Part shown: positions 52,631 to 60,142 of the stretch, one piece after another
Position numbering within the stretch: position 1 is the stretch's first letter
Layout: each line of letters starts with the position of its first letter
Assembly (NCBI RefSeq): GCF_007859735.1
Contig: NZ_SIHI01000001.1
Span: 976,170-1,040,169 of the forward strand
Length of the DNA stretch: 64,000 nucleotides
Source of the DNA: Thalassoglobus neptunius
Lineage (GTDB): Bacteria; Planctomycetota; Planctomycetia; Planctomycetales; Planctomycetaceae
Direction of reading: 5' to 3'
The notes under the pieces: model-generated
Database searches by the model: none
Seen by the model: the letters and a program-made list of their open reading frames with translations, nothing else
What the model was told of the DNA's origin: nothing
Position numbers and translations under genes: made by a program

Positions 52631-53599
52631 ATGACAAGACGCAAGCGGGCAGGATTCAACCTGGTTGAATTGATGGTCGTGATTGCGGTTGTCGGCATTC
52701 TTGTGGCTTTGATTCTGCCAGCTGTGCAGTCATCCCGCGAAACAGCCCGGCGGTTGCGGTGCCAGTCTCATCTCAAACAGATTGGTCTGGCTGTCCATCA
52801 TTACGAGGCTTCGCATCGCGTCTTCCCCGCGGGCTGGGGTTGGAATGGATATCTCTATCGGCTGCTTCCCTATGTGGAAGAAGGCACGACTTACCAACTG
52901 ATCACGACAGCGATCGAGGCGGACCGGCTCGATGAAGAGGCGTCGGACTTGCTGGCTCTTCGTCCGGCACTCTTTGCGTGTCCTTCATCGTCGACTCCAC
53001 GGGACATGAAACACGTTTCAAATTACGCTGACAATGTGGGGTACGGGAAACGGCACGAGTTTGACGAGCAGGGCGAGCTTCGGAATGTTTCTTACAACGG
53101 GATTTTTTCCTCGCTTGATCGAATCGATTGGGACGGACCGATTGGCGGAGTCGTGACAACGGCGATGGTTTGAGACGGCCTGTCGAAAACAGCGGCCATT
53201 TCCGAGATTGCGACGGAAGGATCCTCCAGCCCGTACCGACTCACCTATATCATCGGTGATCATCTCGGGATGGTCAATCAAATGGACCGGGCTGCTGACG
53301 AATGTGGAAGCCTGCGTCCTGGGATGGAGGATCATGGAAATCGCGGGGACCATTGGCTGTTGGGTGCGGAACTTTCCACGCTCTACAATCATGTCGCCAC
53401 ACCCAATCAGAATACCTGCAAGCTGGGAAGCTGTGTTCCGTGTATGGTTTCTTCAACTGCCAGTGAGCATTCCGGCGGAGTGAATCTCGCATTTGCGGAT
53501 GGGCACGTGGTCTTCCTTTCAGAATCGGTTGATCGAGATGTCTGGCGAGCGATCGGGACACGAAACGGAAACGAAGTCGTCACAATGCCGTCGTTTTAG
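52631..53599 (+). pseudogene. DUF1559 prepilin-type protein split by an in-frame TGA
   Basis: Start at the ATG at 52631 ([20 protein letters not shown]): a prepilin signal with cleavage between G and F and the conserved E5. The rest follows the planctomycete DUF1559 family: [43 protein letters not shown], and near the end NLAFADGHVVFLSESVD. Codon 181 is TGA (53171-53173) between TTAMV and DGLSKTAAISE. Reading on in the same frame gives the remaining family domain to 53599, so only one codon is disrupted. It is a nonsense mutation, a sequencing error, or rarely suppressed. The true stop TAG at 53597-53599 belongs to repeat copy B. Confidence 0.82.
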
Positions 53600-53679
53600 A
53601 GCAAGTTGCTCTTTCCTGTGCACTCGCTTGAACTTTTTCATCAGTTAAAAGGGTGAGTTTGCTCGTGCGAGTGAGTGCA
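53596..53679 (+). repeat. 84-bp structured dispersed repeat, copy B
   Basis: Partner of copy A at 27133-27216, in the opposite orientation on the map but in the same orientation relative to the preceding gene. The first 40 and last 20 bases are identical; the centre differs at about seven positions. AGAGCAA/TTGCTCT forms a hairpin directly after the stop codon. Bases 2-4 form the TAG stop of the DUF1559 gene. Confidence 0.85.
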
Positions 53680-53805
53680 TATCGAAACAGAAGGTGCTCT
53701 GGAGTGCTGAACTTATCGTCGCGCGGACAACTGAGAAGTCGTGTCCTGATGGCACGAGGCGAAGGCGCGATGGCTCAATCGTCAGGCTGCCAATCTTTAG
53801 AGAAC

Positions 53806-54279
53806 ATGATGATCAACAACAAGTCCCGGTTCGTACTTCTGATTCTATTCATGAGTTTCGGTTGTTCGCAGCAACCGGAAAACCGACCACTTGTGAAGGT
53901 TCCAGCAGCTCAGGTGACAATCGGAGACGTCGAGATCTCTTTGTTTCCATTGGGCCATGAACGTTTTGCGCCCGTCGAGAAAATTACTTACGGAGTGCCG
54001 TGGTACGTCAGCGGAACTGTCGAAGGTCCGGACGATCTGCTGGGAGCGATGATTGTCGTCGATGCAAAAGTCTTCGTTCAGAAGGTCAAGAAAACAGCGA
54101 TTTTCGACACAGACGTTGTGACCCTAACCGCGAATCCGGAAGGAGGTTTTCAGTTCTCTGCGGAAATGAAACCGATTCCCAGCGAGTATCCGAGCCCGTT
54201 CGAGGTCACTGCGAAATACGACATCGGCCATACTGCGGAAGATATTTCCAGTCAGACGATTTCGGTTGTCGTCGAATAA
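53806..54279 (+). CDS. Small lipoprotein of unknown function
   Basis: The frame opens at 53653, but the ATG at 53806 (MMINNKSRFVLLILFMSFGC) starts a lipoprotein signal with the lipobox MSFGC, so that start is used. The mature part of about 135 residues looks like an all-beta domain (VTIGDVEISLFPLG, GVPWYVSGTVEGPDD, FSAEMKPIPSEYPSPFEVTA), similar in outline to small Ig-like lipoproteins that often sit beside DUF1559 genes in planctomycetes. It follows the DUF1559 gene and repeat copy B on the same strand. A role at the outer surface of a membrane is probable. Confidence 0.77.
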   Translation: MMINNKSRFVLLILFMSFGCSQQPENRPLVKVPAAQVTIGDVEISLFPLGHERFAPVEKITYGVPWYVSGTVEGPDDLLGAMIVVDAKVFVQKVKKTAIFDTDVVTLTANPEGGFQFSAEMKPIPSEYPSPFEVTAKYDIGHTAEDISSQTISVVVE

Positions 54280-54314
54280 GGCGATTCAGAGATTGGTGTT
54301 GGGAGCTAACATCT

Positions 54315-54353
54315 CGGGAAAGGGGGACTTCCTCTTTCCCGGCTTCTTGTTTT
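54315..54353 (+). terminator. Candidate terminator after the small lipoprotein gene
   Basis: CGGGAAAG (54315-54322) pairs with CTTTCCCG (54334-54341), an 11-base loop between, followed by GCTTCTTGTTTT. The T run is broken, so the signal is moderate. It lies between convergent genes. Confidence 0.5.
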
Positions 54354-54370
54354 GGATACCGAACAGGGAA

Positions 54371-55162
54371 TCAAATCATGAAGTCGGTCTTCTGACCGAG
54401 AATTCGATCGACGAGGTCTTGAGGCAGGTCGATGGCTTCGGATTCGCCGTCGCTCATATCGGTCGGATTGATTCCACAATACGCTGCGGCCGTGCCGAGA
54501 TGTCGCCAGCGACCCGCACGTTTGGGCTCGTGAGGCAAAACGGGAGTTGTGCACCGGTTACATCCGATGGTGGTGTAACCCTGATCGTGAAGCGGGTTAA
54601 TGATCACATCCTGTTCCGCGAGATAGGCAGCCATCTGCTCGTCGGTGAAGTTGGCCATGGGATTGATGCGGACAGTGTTCATCTCGATGTCAACAGCCAA
54701 GAGCGGGCATACTCCGCGACGTCCTCCATCGGCTCGACGCAAGCTGCCGATCAGGGCGTCGTAGTCTCCTTTGGTTTTTAAGAGAGGCTCGACTTTCCGC
54801 ATGTGGCAGCACTCTTCCTGCCCCTCGACAGACATATAAAGAACGCCCATTTTCTCGGTCTGTTCGACCATCGTCAGTTCCGGATGAAGCGTGCGGACGG
54901 TCAGTCCGTAGTCCCGGGAGATCCGATCGCGGGTTTCAAGCGTCTCTTGAAACATGACTCCGGTGTCGACGAAGAGAACGGGAATGTCCAATTCGAGACG
55001 GGAGATCATGTGACACATTACGCTTCCGGATTTTTGCATCGCCGAGATGGCAGCGACGCGGTCTCCGAAAATATCTTTCGCCCAGCGAAGCATCTCGTCC
55101 GGAGTCCGTTCTTCGAAGTTTTTACTGAGGCGATTGAGTTGCGTTTGTGTGAGACGAGCCAT
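54371..55162 (-). CDS. cysH: Adenylylsulfate / phosphoadenylylsulfate reductase
   Basis: 263 residues. The ATP-pyrophosphatase-like fold is seen in [18 protein letters not shown] and [14 protein letters not shown]. The cysteine pairs C118-C119 ([12 protein letters not shown]) and C201-C204 (GCNRC) are the four ligands of a 4Fe-4S cluster, which points to the APS-reducing type. The active-site Cys near the C-terminus is C229 in AAYCGINP, which replaces the usual ECGIH. These enzymes reduce activated sulfate to sulfite with thioredoxin for cysteine synthesis. No other sulfate-assimilation gene is adjacent. No signal peptide. Confidence 0.9.
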   Translation of the reverse strand: MARLTQTQLNRLSKNFEERTPDEMLRWAKDIFGDRVAAISAMQKSGSVMCHMISRLELDIPVLFVDTGVMFQETLETRDRISRDYGLTVRTLHPELTMVEQTEKMGVLYMSVEGQEECCHMRKVEPLLKTKGDYDALIGSLRRADGGRRGVCPLLAVDIEMNTVRINPMANFTDEQMAAYLAEQDVIINPLHDQGYTTIGCNRCTTPVLPHEPKRAGRWRHLGTAAAYCGINPTDMSDGESEAIDLPQDLVDRILGQKTDFMI

Positions 55163-55521
55163 TTGCTTTCCATTTCTCGCAACGGGTCGACAGCCAGGAT
55201 TGCTGAGGATGGGGTCGTTGAGAAGTCAATTGTTTCATTCCGCGGCGGGCAGTTGTTCCACTGAGAATCTCGAACTCAGCAGCTGATGATGGGATCACAA
55301 CCTGTCGGCCATATCGAATACCGGATTGCGGCCGCTGGTCATTGAGGACACGGTCTCCTCCGCCCGGGTTCTGCATCAAGAGCGGAAAGTGTAGCAGCGT
55401 AGGAGTCGAATCATCAAATCGAATTTGCGACGGTCGTTCGAGTTTATTTTGCAAAATGCTACACTGATCAACTCTAACTTGTGCGTTTTCCAATCCTCGA
55501 GAAAGATGAGAGTTCATCGCA

Positions 55522-56400
55522 ATGACAAACAGGCTGATGCTTCTTCTGCTTGCCGTGACGTTTCCTGGAGTATTGGAGGCCGCGGAGCCACTGAAAGGGC
55601 TGCTGATTACGGGCGGGTGTTGCCACGACTACGAGAATCAAAAGACCATTATCACCGAAGGGTTGAGTCAGCGGGCCAATATTGTCTGGGATGTTGTTCA
55701 TGAAGGAGGAACAACACGGGACCATAAGGTGTCTGTCTATTCCGATCCCGACTGGGCGAAAAAGTATGACCTGATCGTCCACAATGAATGTTTCGGCGGT
55801 GTCACTGACCCGGAATTTGTCAGCTCGATTGCGAACGCTCACTTCGATGGCGTCCCCGCGATTTTCATTCACTGTGCGCTTCACAGCTACCGAAATTCCG
55901 GAGCTGCCGATGCGTGGCGTGAACTGATTGGGGTGACATCCAAAAGCCACGAAGGGAAGCGAGCCTTGAATGTCGTTCGCGTGGACGATCATCCGGTTAT
56001 GACCGGTTTCCCCGAGGAGTGGAAAACTCCGAACGGAGAGCTTTACAAGATTGAGCAAGTCTGGACGAACTGCACTCCACTGGCTTTGGCGTTCGGTGAA
56101 GACACGCAAAAAGATCATCCGGTCATCTGGGTGAATAAATTTGGAAAAGCGAACGTCTTCGGAACGTCACTGGGGCATCACAATGAAACAATGAACAACG
56201 ACATCTGGCTCGATCTGGTTGCTCGCGGGGCATTGTTTGTGACGGGAAAACTGACCGAAGACGGCAACCCGAAGCCAGGATACGAAGGTTCGGGAGTGAA
56301 ACCGATCGAAATCGGAAAACTCGAATCTGTTCAGGATCCGGTCTTTTCATCGGAGACGAAAACAGCGTCGACGAAAGTGCTGGCGACAACGCCCGAATAA
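55522..56400 (+). CDS. Exported ThuA domain protein
   Basis: 292 residues. A signal peptide (LMLLLLAVTFPGVLEA) is followed by a ThuA domain, a class I glutamine amidotransferase-like fold: GLLITGGCCHDYENQK at the start, IVHNECFGGVTDPEF, AIFIHCALHSYR (the position of the amidotransferase nucleophile elbow), RVDDHPVMTGFPEEW, and TSLGHHNETMN. ThuA-like proteins are abundant in planctomycetes and associated with carbohydrate or sulfated-polymer use; the biochemical role of the domain is not settled. Monocistronic, with a possible stem-loop TCCCTGAG/CTCAGGGA just after the stop. Confidence 0.87.
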   Translation: MTNRLMLLLLAVTFPGVLEAAEPLKGLLITGGCCHDYENQKTIITEGLSQRANIVWDVVHEGGTTRDHKVSVYSDPDWAKKYDLIVHNECFGGVTDPEFVSSIANAHFDGVPAIFIHCALHSYRNSGAADAWRELIGVTSKSHEGKRALNVVRVDDHPVMTGFPEEWKTPNGELYKIEQVWTNCTPLALAFGEDTQKDHPVIWVNKFGKANVFGTSLGHHNETMNNDIWLDLVARGALFVTGKLTEDGNPKPGYEGSGVKPIEIGKLESVQDPVFSSETKTASTKVLATTPE

Positions 56401-56618
56401 TCGATATTGGTCTTCATCCCTGAGAATCCTCCAATCCTCAGGGACGAGACTGTTGTCGCCCTCGAGTTTCTCACGTAACTTGGACAGTCCGTGCTGTGCG
56501 TTTTCAGGAGAAATGCGCGCCCATCTCCGGCAGGAGCGGGAACGGAATTCAGTCACTAACAGTGTTGGACCCCTGACGTCTGGCACTTTGACGTTGAGAG
56601 AAGATTCGAGGAAAATCG

Positions 56619-57686
56619 ATGGCGACTGTGGAAGAGATCAAAAGTCTCGTGGAAGGAATCAATGTCCCGGCATTCGACAAATCATTGTCGAACGCGAAGA
56701 TGTTGAAGAACGTTTCCGTCGAGGGAAACCGTGCTGTTGTCGACATCGAGTTTCCAACCACTGCCTATCCTCAGCCCGGCGAGTTGGAAGAGACTATCCA
56801 AAGTGAGATTCAAAGCCGCTTCCCGGGCATGGAGGCGGCTGAGATTCGCTCGAAATTTGTCGTCAAGGGAAAAGATTCCGGGGCGAAGGTCGGGTTAACT
56901 GTCCGCAATGTGATTGCGGTCGGAAGTGGAAAAGGGGGTGTCGGGAAATCGACTGTGGCTGCTTCGCTGGCTTATGGCCTCAAGCAGTCAGGAGCGACTG
57001 TCGGGCTGATGGACGCAGATGTTTACGGTCCGAGTATTCCTCACCTGCTGGGGGCGACGGGACAGCCTGCGATGAAGCAAATCGAGGGTCCCGACGGACG
57101 AACGATCGAGAGAATCGTCCCAATTGAAGTGGACGGCATCAAACTGATGTCGATGGGTTTCATGGTCGGCGAAGATCAGGCAATTGTCTGGCGCGGGCCA
57201 ATGCTCCACAAAGCGTTGTCTCAGTTCCTGCAGCAAACGGAATGGGGAGCACTCGACTATTTGATTGTCGATATGCCGCCCGGAACCGGGGATGTTGCCT
57301 TAACGCTTTCACAAATGGTTTCGCTGGCAGGGGCTGTGGTTGTCTGTACTCCGCAGAAAGTGGCGCTGCTGGATGCCGGGAAAGCGATTTCCATGTTCAA
57401 GACGGTCAAGATTCCGGTTCTCGGGATGGTGGAGAACATGACCGGGGAAATCTTTGGACAGGGCGGAGCCAAAGCGAAAGCGGAAGAGATGGGCGTTCCG
57501 TTTCTCGGCGAAATTCCTTCGGACCCCATCATTCGAATCCGTGGCGACGAAGGCAAAATCTCGCGCCTCGTTCAGGAAGAGAATCCTGTTCAGGACGCCA
57601 TCATGAACGTCAGTTCTAACACCGCAATGGAAGTAGTCCGACAATTGTTGGCCAATCCAACAATGCCGACACTTGAGATTCTGTAG
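56619..57686 (+). CDS. Mrp/NBP35 family iron-sulfur carrier ATPase
   Basis: 355 residues; start preceded by GAGGA. Residues 1-85 are a MIP18/DUF59 domain. The ParA-like P-loop SGKGGVGKST (103-112) is the deviant Walker A of this family, followed by GLMDADVYGPS and the Walker B-like YLIVDMPPGTGD. The family is thought to carry or assemble Fe-S clusters. The CxxC pair that usually follows VENM in bacterial Mrp proteins is missing: here MVENMTGEIFGQGGA is short. It ends at a strong terminator shared with the ferritin-like gene on the other strand. Confidence 0.9.
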   Translation: MATVEEIKSLVEGINVPAFDKSLSNAKMLKNVSVEGNRAVVDIEFPTTAYPQPGELEETIQSEIQSRFPGMEAAEIRSKFVVKGKDSGAKVGLTVRNVIAVGSGKGGVGKSTVAASLAYGLKQSGATVGLMDADVYGPSIPHLLGATGQPAMKQIEGPDGRTIERIVPIEVDGIKLMSMGFMVGEDQAIVWRGPMLHKALSQFLQQTEWGALDYLIVDMPPGTGDVALTLSQMVSLAGAVVVCTPQKVALLDAGKAISMFKTVKIPVLGMVENMTGEIFGQGGAKAKAEEMGVPFLGEIPSDPIIRIRGDEGKISRLVQEENPVQDAIMNVSSNTAMEVVRQLLANPTMPTLEIL

Positions 57687-57731
57687 GCAAATCAGAACCT
57701 CGATCTGCCAGGCAAATTGGCTTCGAAAACT

Positions 57732-57776
57732 AAAAGACGATCCGCAACTGAACTGGTGCGGATCGTCTTTTCTTTT
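57732..57776 (+). terminator. Bidirectional rho-independent terminator
   Basis: AAAAGACGATCCGCA (57732-57746) pairs perfectly with TGCGGATCGTCTTTT (57757-57771); the T runs TTTTCTTTT on the plus strand and TTTTAGTTTT on the minus strand make it work both ways, between the convergent Mrp and ferritin-like genes. Confidence 0.94.
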
Positions 57777-57832
57777 GATCAGTCACAAAGAATCACGGGG
57801 TCCGACGAAAGCGACGGAGCCCGCATCTTCGA

Positions 57833-58294
57833 CTAGCTGCCTTCGTATTCGGCCAGATATCCCTGAAATTCCCGACGATGTTGTTCTTCATCTCCAAGAG
57901 CGGTGATGCAGAGGTCTTGCGTCACGTAGTCAACGCCGTCGCAAAGCTGAATGAGCTTGTTGTACTGTGCGATCGCCCCATTTTCTGCATCGATGACCCC
58001 TTTGATGACGGCCACGACGTCAGTCAGTTTTTGCGGGGGCTGCAGCGACTTCTGTGAAGCCTGAAATTCCATACTTCCGGGAACGACACCGCTCAGAGTC
58101 TTGATTCTCTGAGCGAGATTCTGGGCATGAGTGAGTTCTTCCTGCACGTCATTGGCGAGCGATTTCTTGATTTCCTCAGCACGAACCCCGTCCAGATTGA
58201 TCGAGTTGGACAGGTAGTTCATGACAGTTTCGATCTCCATCCAGTAGGAGACCTTCAATTCCTCGACAATTTCAGCAAGTTTTTCGTCAGCCAC
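57833..58294 (-). CDS. Ferritin-like di-iron protein
   Basis: 153 residues, a four-helix bundle. The di-iron ligands of the ferritin-like family are seen as two ExxH motifs, E53-LT-H56 (EELTHAQ) and E136-EQ-H139 (EEQHRREF), with further Glu at 20 or 22 (MEIETVMNYL) and 104 (DAENGAIAQY). That arrangement suits bacterioferritin- or rubrerythrin-like oxidases. No Cys pair for a rubredoxin centre. It may store iron or remove peroxide; the Mrp protein of Fe-S metabolism is its convergent neighbour. The start is the ATG at 58294. Confidence 0.83.
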   Translation of the reverse strand: MADEKLAEIVEELKVSYWMEIETVMNYLSNSINLDGVRAEEIKKSLANDVQEELTHAQNLAQRIKTLSGVVPGSMEFQASQKSLQPPQKLTDVVAVIKGVIDAENGAIAQYNKLIQLCDGVDYVTQDLCITALGDEEQHRREFQGYLAEYEGS

Positions 58295-58399
58295 GTCTTC
58301 GACTCCGATCTCGAGTGTTCAAGAGGATGGGTTCGTCAGCAAATTCTCACATCTTTCGCATTCTCATTGTAAGAAATTGTAGGCGTTGTTGCGTTTTCG

Positions 58400-58777
58400 T
58401 CAGCCCGAAATCTCGACAGATTCAACATCGTCGATGCTCACCGGCCCGACGGTTTTCCCATCGTCGGTGATCAGAAAGAGAAGTCCCGCCTGTGAGGTTC
58501 GGGCGTCCGGGTAACCTGTGACCTGTGTGCCATTCTTCCGGAAGATGGTGACTTGATGGGTCTCGTTGAGTTTTCCGACATTCGGGTCGCACAATTCCGG
58601 AAAACGGTTCCATGCCCATGCCCAGAGTGTCAATTCCGGATCCGGGCGGCCGGCTAGATCGACCCACTCCTGTTCTGCGAGGAGAAGATCTTTCCGTTCC
58701 GCGGTTTTGCACCAGGGAACGAGTGTCTCATGAATCCATTTTCTTCGGGATTCGACAAGGTCGTGAAAGTTTTTCAT
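58400..58777 (-). CDS. Conserved small protein of unknown function
   Basis: Start at the ATG at 58777 (MKNFHDLVESRRKWIHETLV); the frame is open to 58801. 125 residues, N-terminal half helical and rich in Trp (ELTLWAWAWNRFPEL), C-terminal half beta with QVTIFRKNGTQVTGY and VSIDDVESVEI. No domain recognised and no signal peptide. Read towards the ferritin-like gene with about 105 bp between, so the two may share a transcript. Confidence 0.7.
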   Translation of the reverse strand: MKNFHDLVESRRKWIHETLVPWCKTAERKDLLLAEQEWVDLAGRPDPELTLWAWAWNRFPELCDPNVGKLNETHQVTIFRKNGTQVTGYPDARTSQAGLLFLITDDGKTVGPVSIDDVESVEISG

Positions 58778-58992
58778 GCCAGCAAGCTCTATGGTCCGCA
58801 ACGATTATCGAACTGAAAGCGATTTGAACCGATCGAAGTGATGAAAACTCGGCGACCCTCATTTGAACGCGGTTCCTTCCGTCGGTACAGTGAACGACTC
58901 ATTCTTTCCTGTGGGATCGGGGAATTTCCGGTCCGCAGCCATTTCATTGCAATTTCGTATTGAATTTCTCCCGAATTCAGGACTCCACAAAC

Positions 58993-59967
58993 ATGTTCGC
59001 CTTTCCTCAACTCCTCGCGCAGGCCGGTGAAGGAGCAGTGTCGCTGCCCTATCTTCCGGTGACGGTGGGATGGTGTATCTTTCTGATTCTGTTGTTGGTG
59101 TTCAATTACACGACGCGGGCGGGGACGATTGCCCGAGCCACGACGAAGGAAGCAATTCGGCAGCCGATCTTCCTGCTCGTCACAGGGTTGGGTGTTTTGG
59201 TGATGATCGCCAACTATTACGTTCCCTTCTTCTCGATGGGGGACGACACCAAGATGTACATCGACTGCGGTTTGGCGATGACGCTGATTTGTGCCCTTCT
59301 CATGTCCGTCTGGACCGCGAGTATCAGCGTTGCTGAAGAAATTGAAGGAAAAACGGCAATGACGCTTCTTTCGAAGCCGATCAATCGCCGCCAGTTCGTC
59401 TTTGGAAAATATGTGGGGATTACTCAGTCGTCCCTGTTGCTCATCTTTGTCCTTGGGATCGTTTTCTTTTCCCTGACGTACTTCAAGTTCGGGTACGACC
59501 AGAAAGAGTCCGGGGAAACTCAGGCCGCTCTGTTTTACTTCCGTGATGTCGGACTGCCATTCCAGATTCCGTATCTCGTGAAAGAGCGGTTCAACATGGC
59601 ACGCTCGATCTTGCCGGGACTCACGCTGATCTCAATGGAGGTTGCAGTGATGACGGCGGTCAGTGTCGCAATTTCGACACGCATGCCGATGCTCGTGAAC
59701 ATTTCGACATGCTTCTCGATCTTTGTGATCGGCCATCTGACTCCCGTGCTGGTGCTGTCGGATGCGAACGTGTTCGTGCGTTTTGTGGCGAGGGTTCTGG
59801 CGACATTCCTTCCGACGCTGGAACACTTCAATATGCAGGCAGCCATATCGACGGGTAAAATAATTCCCACTGATTATGTGGCCATGGCGGGCCTATACTG
59901 TATGGCGTATGTCGGCGCGATGATTATGGTCGCGTTTTTGATGTTTGAGGATCGAGATTTGGCGTAG
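58993..59967 (+). CDS. ABC-2 type transporter permease
   Basis: Start at the ATG at 58993 (MFAFPQLLAQAGEGAVSLPY); the frame opens with a TTG at 58960. 324 residues with six membrane segments and the ABC-2 motif EEIEGKTAMTLLSKPINRRQFVFGKYVG, an amphipathic loop that docks the ATPase. It resembles permeases of GldA/NatB-like exporters. No ATPase gene adjoins it; the next gene is an ABC exporter with a degenerate ATPase domain. Such permeases often work with an ATPase encoded elsewhere in planctomycetes. Confidence 0.87.
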   Translation: MFAFPQLLAQAGEGAVSLPYLPVTVGWCIFLILLLVFNYTTRAGTIARATTKEAIRQPIFLLVTGLGVLVMIANYYVPFFSMGDDTKMYIDCGLAMTLICALLMSVWTASISVAEEIEGKTAMTLLSKPINRRQFVFGKYVGITQSSLLLIFVLGIVFFSLTYFKFGYDQKESGETQAALFYFRDVGLPFQIPYLVKERFNMARSILPGLTLISMEVAVMTAVSVAISTRMPMLVNISTCFSIFVIGHLTPVLVLSDANVFVRFVARVLATFLPTLEHFNMQAAISTGKIIPTDYVAMAGLYCMAYVGAMIMVAFLMFEDRDLA

Positions 59968-60046
59968 GGAGACCAGAGATGCAATTTCACAGTGACAACT
60001 GAAGCGACTGATTGCTCGATGGGACGAAATCGTTGATCGGACGAAA

Positions 60047-60081
60047 CGAGAACTGCGTCGGCCTTGGCGGCGCAGTTCTCG
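60047..60081 (+). other. Perfect 11-bp hairpin between the two ABC genes
   Basis: CGAGAACTGCG (60047-60057) pairs with CGCAGTTCTCG (60071-60081) around a 13-base loop. No T run follows on either strand, so it is not a typical terminator. It lies 60 bp upstream of the next start codon and could affect expression of that gene or protect the end of the permease transcript. Confidence 0.55.
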
Positions 60082-60142
60082 CGATGGTCATCAGGTCAGC
60101 TTGAGGTTTCGTCGTCAGAGCCAGTCGAATTCGAGGCATAAC

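Noticed and set aside
53171-53173. TGA as selenocysteine in the DUF1559 protein
   Set aside because: The family has no redox site here, no selenocysteine insertion hairpin is evident just downstream, and the following DGLSKT is a normal family motif.
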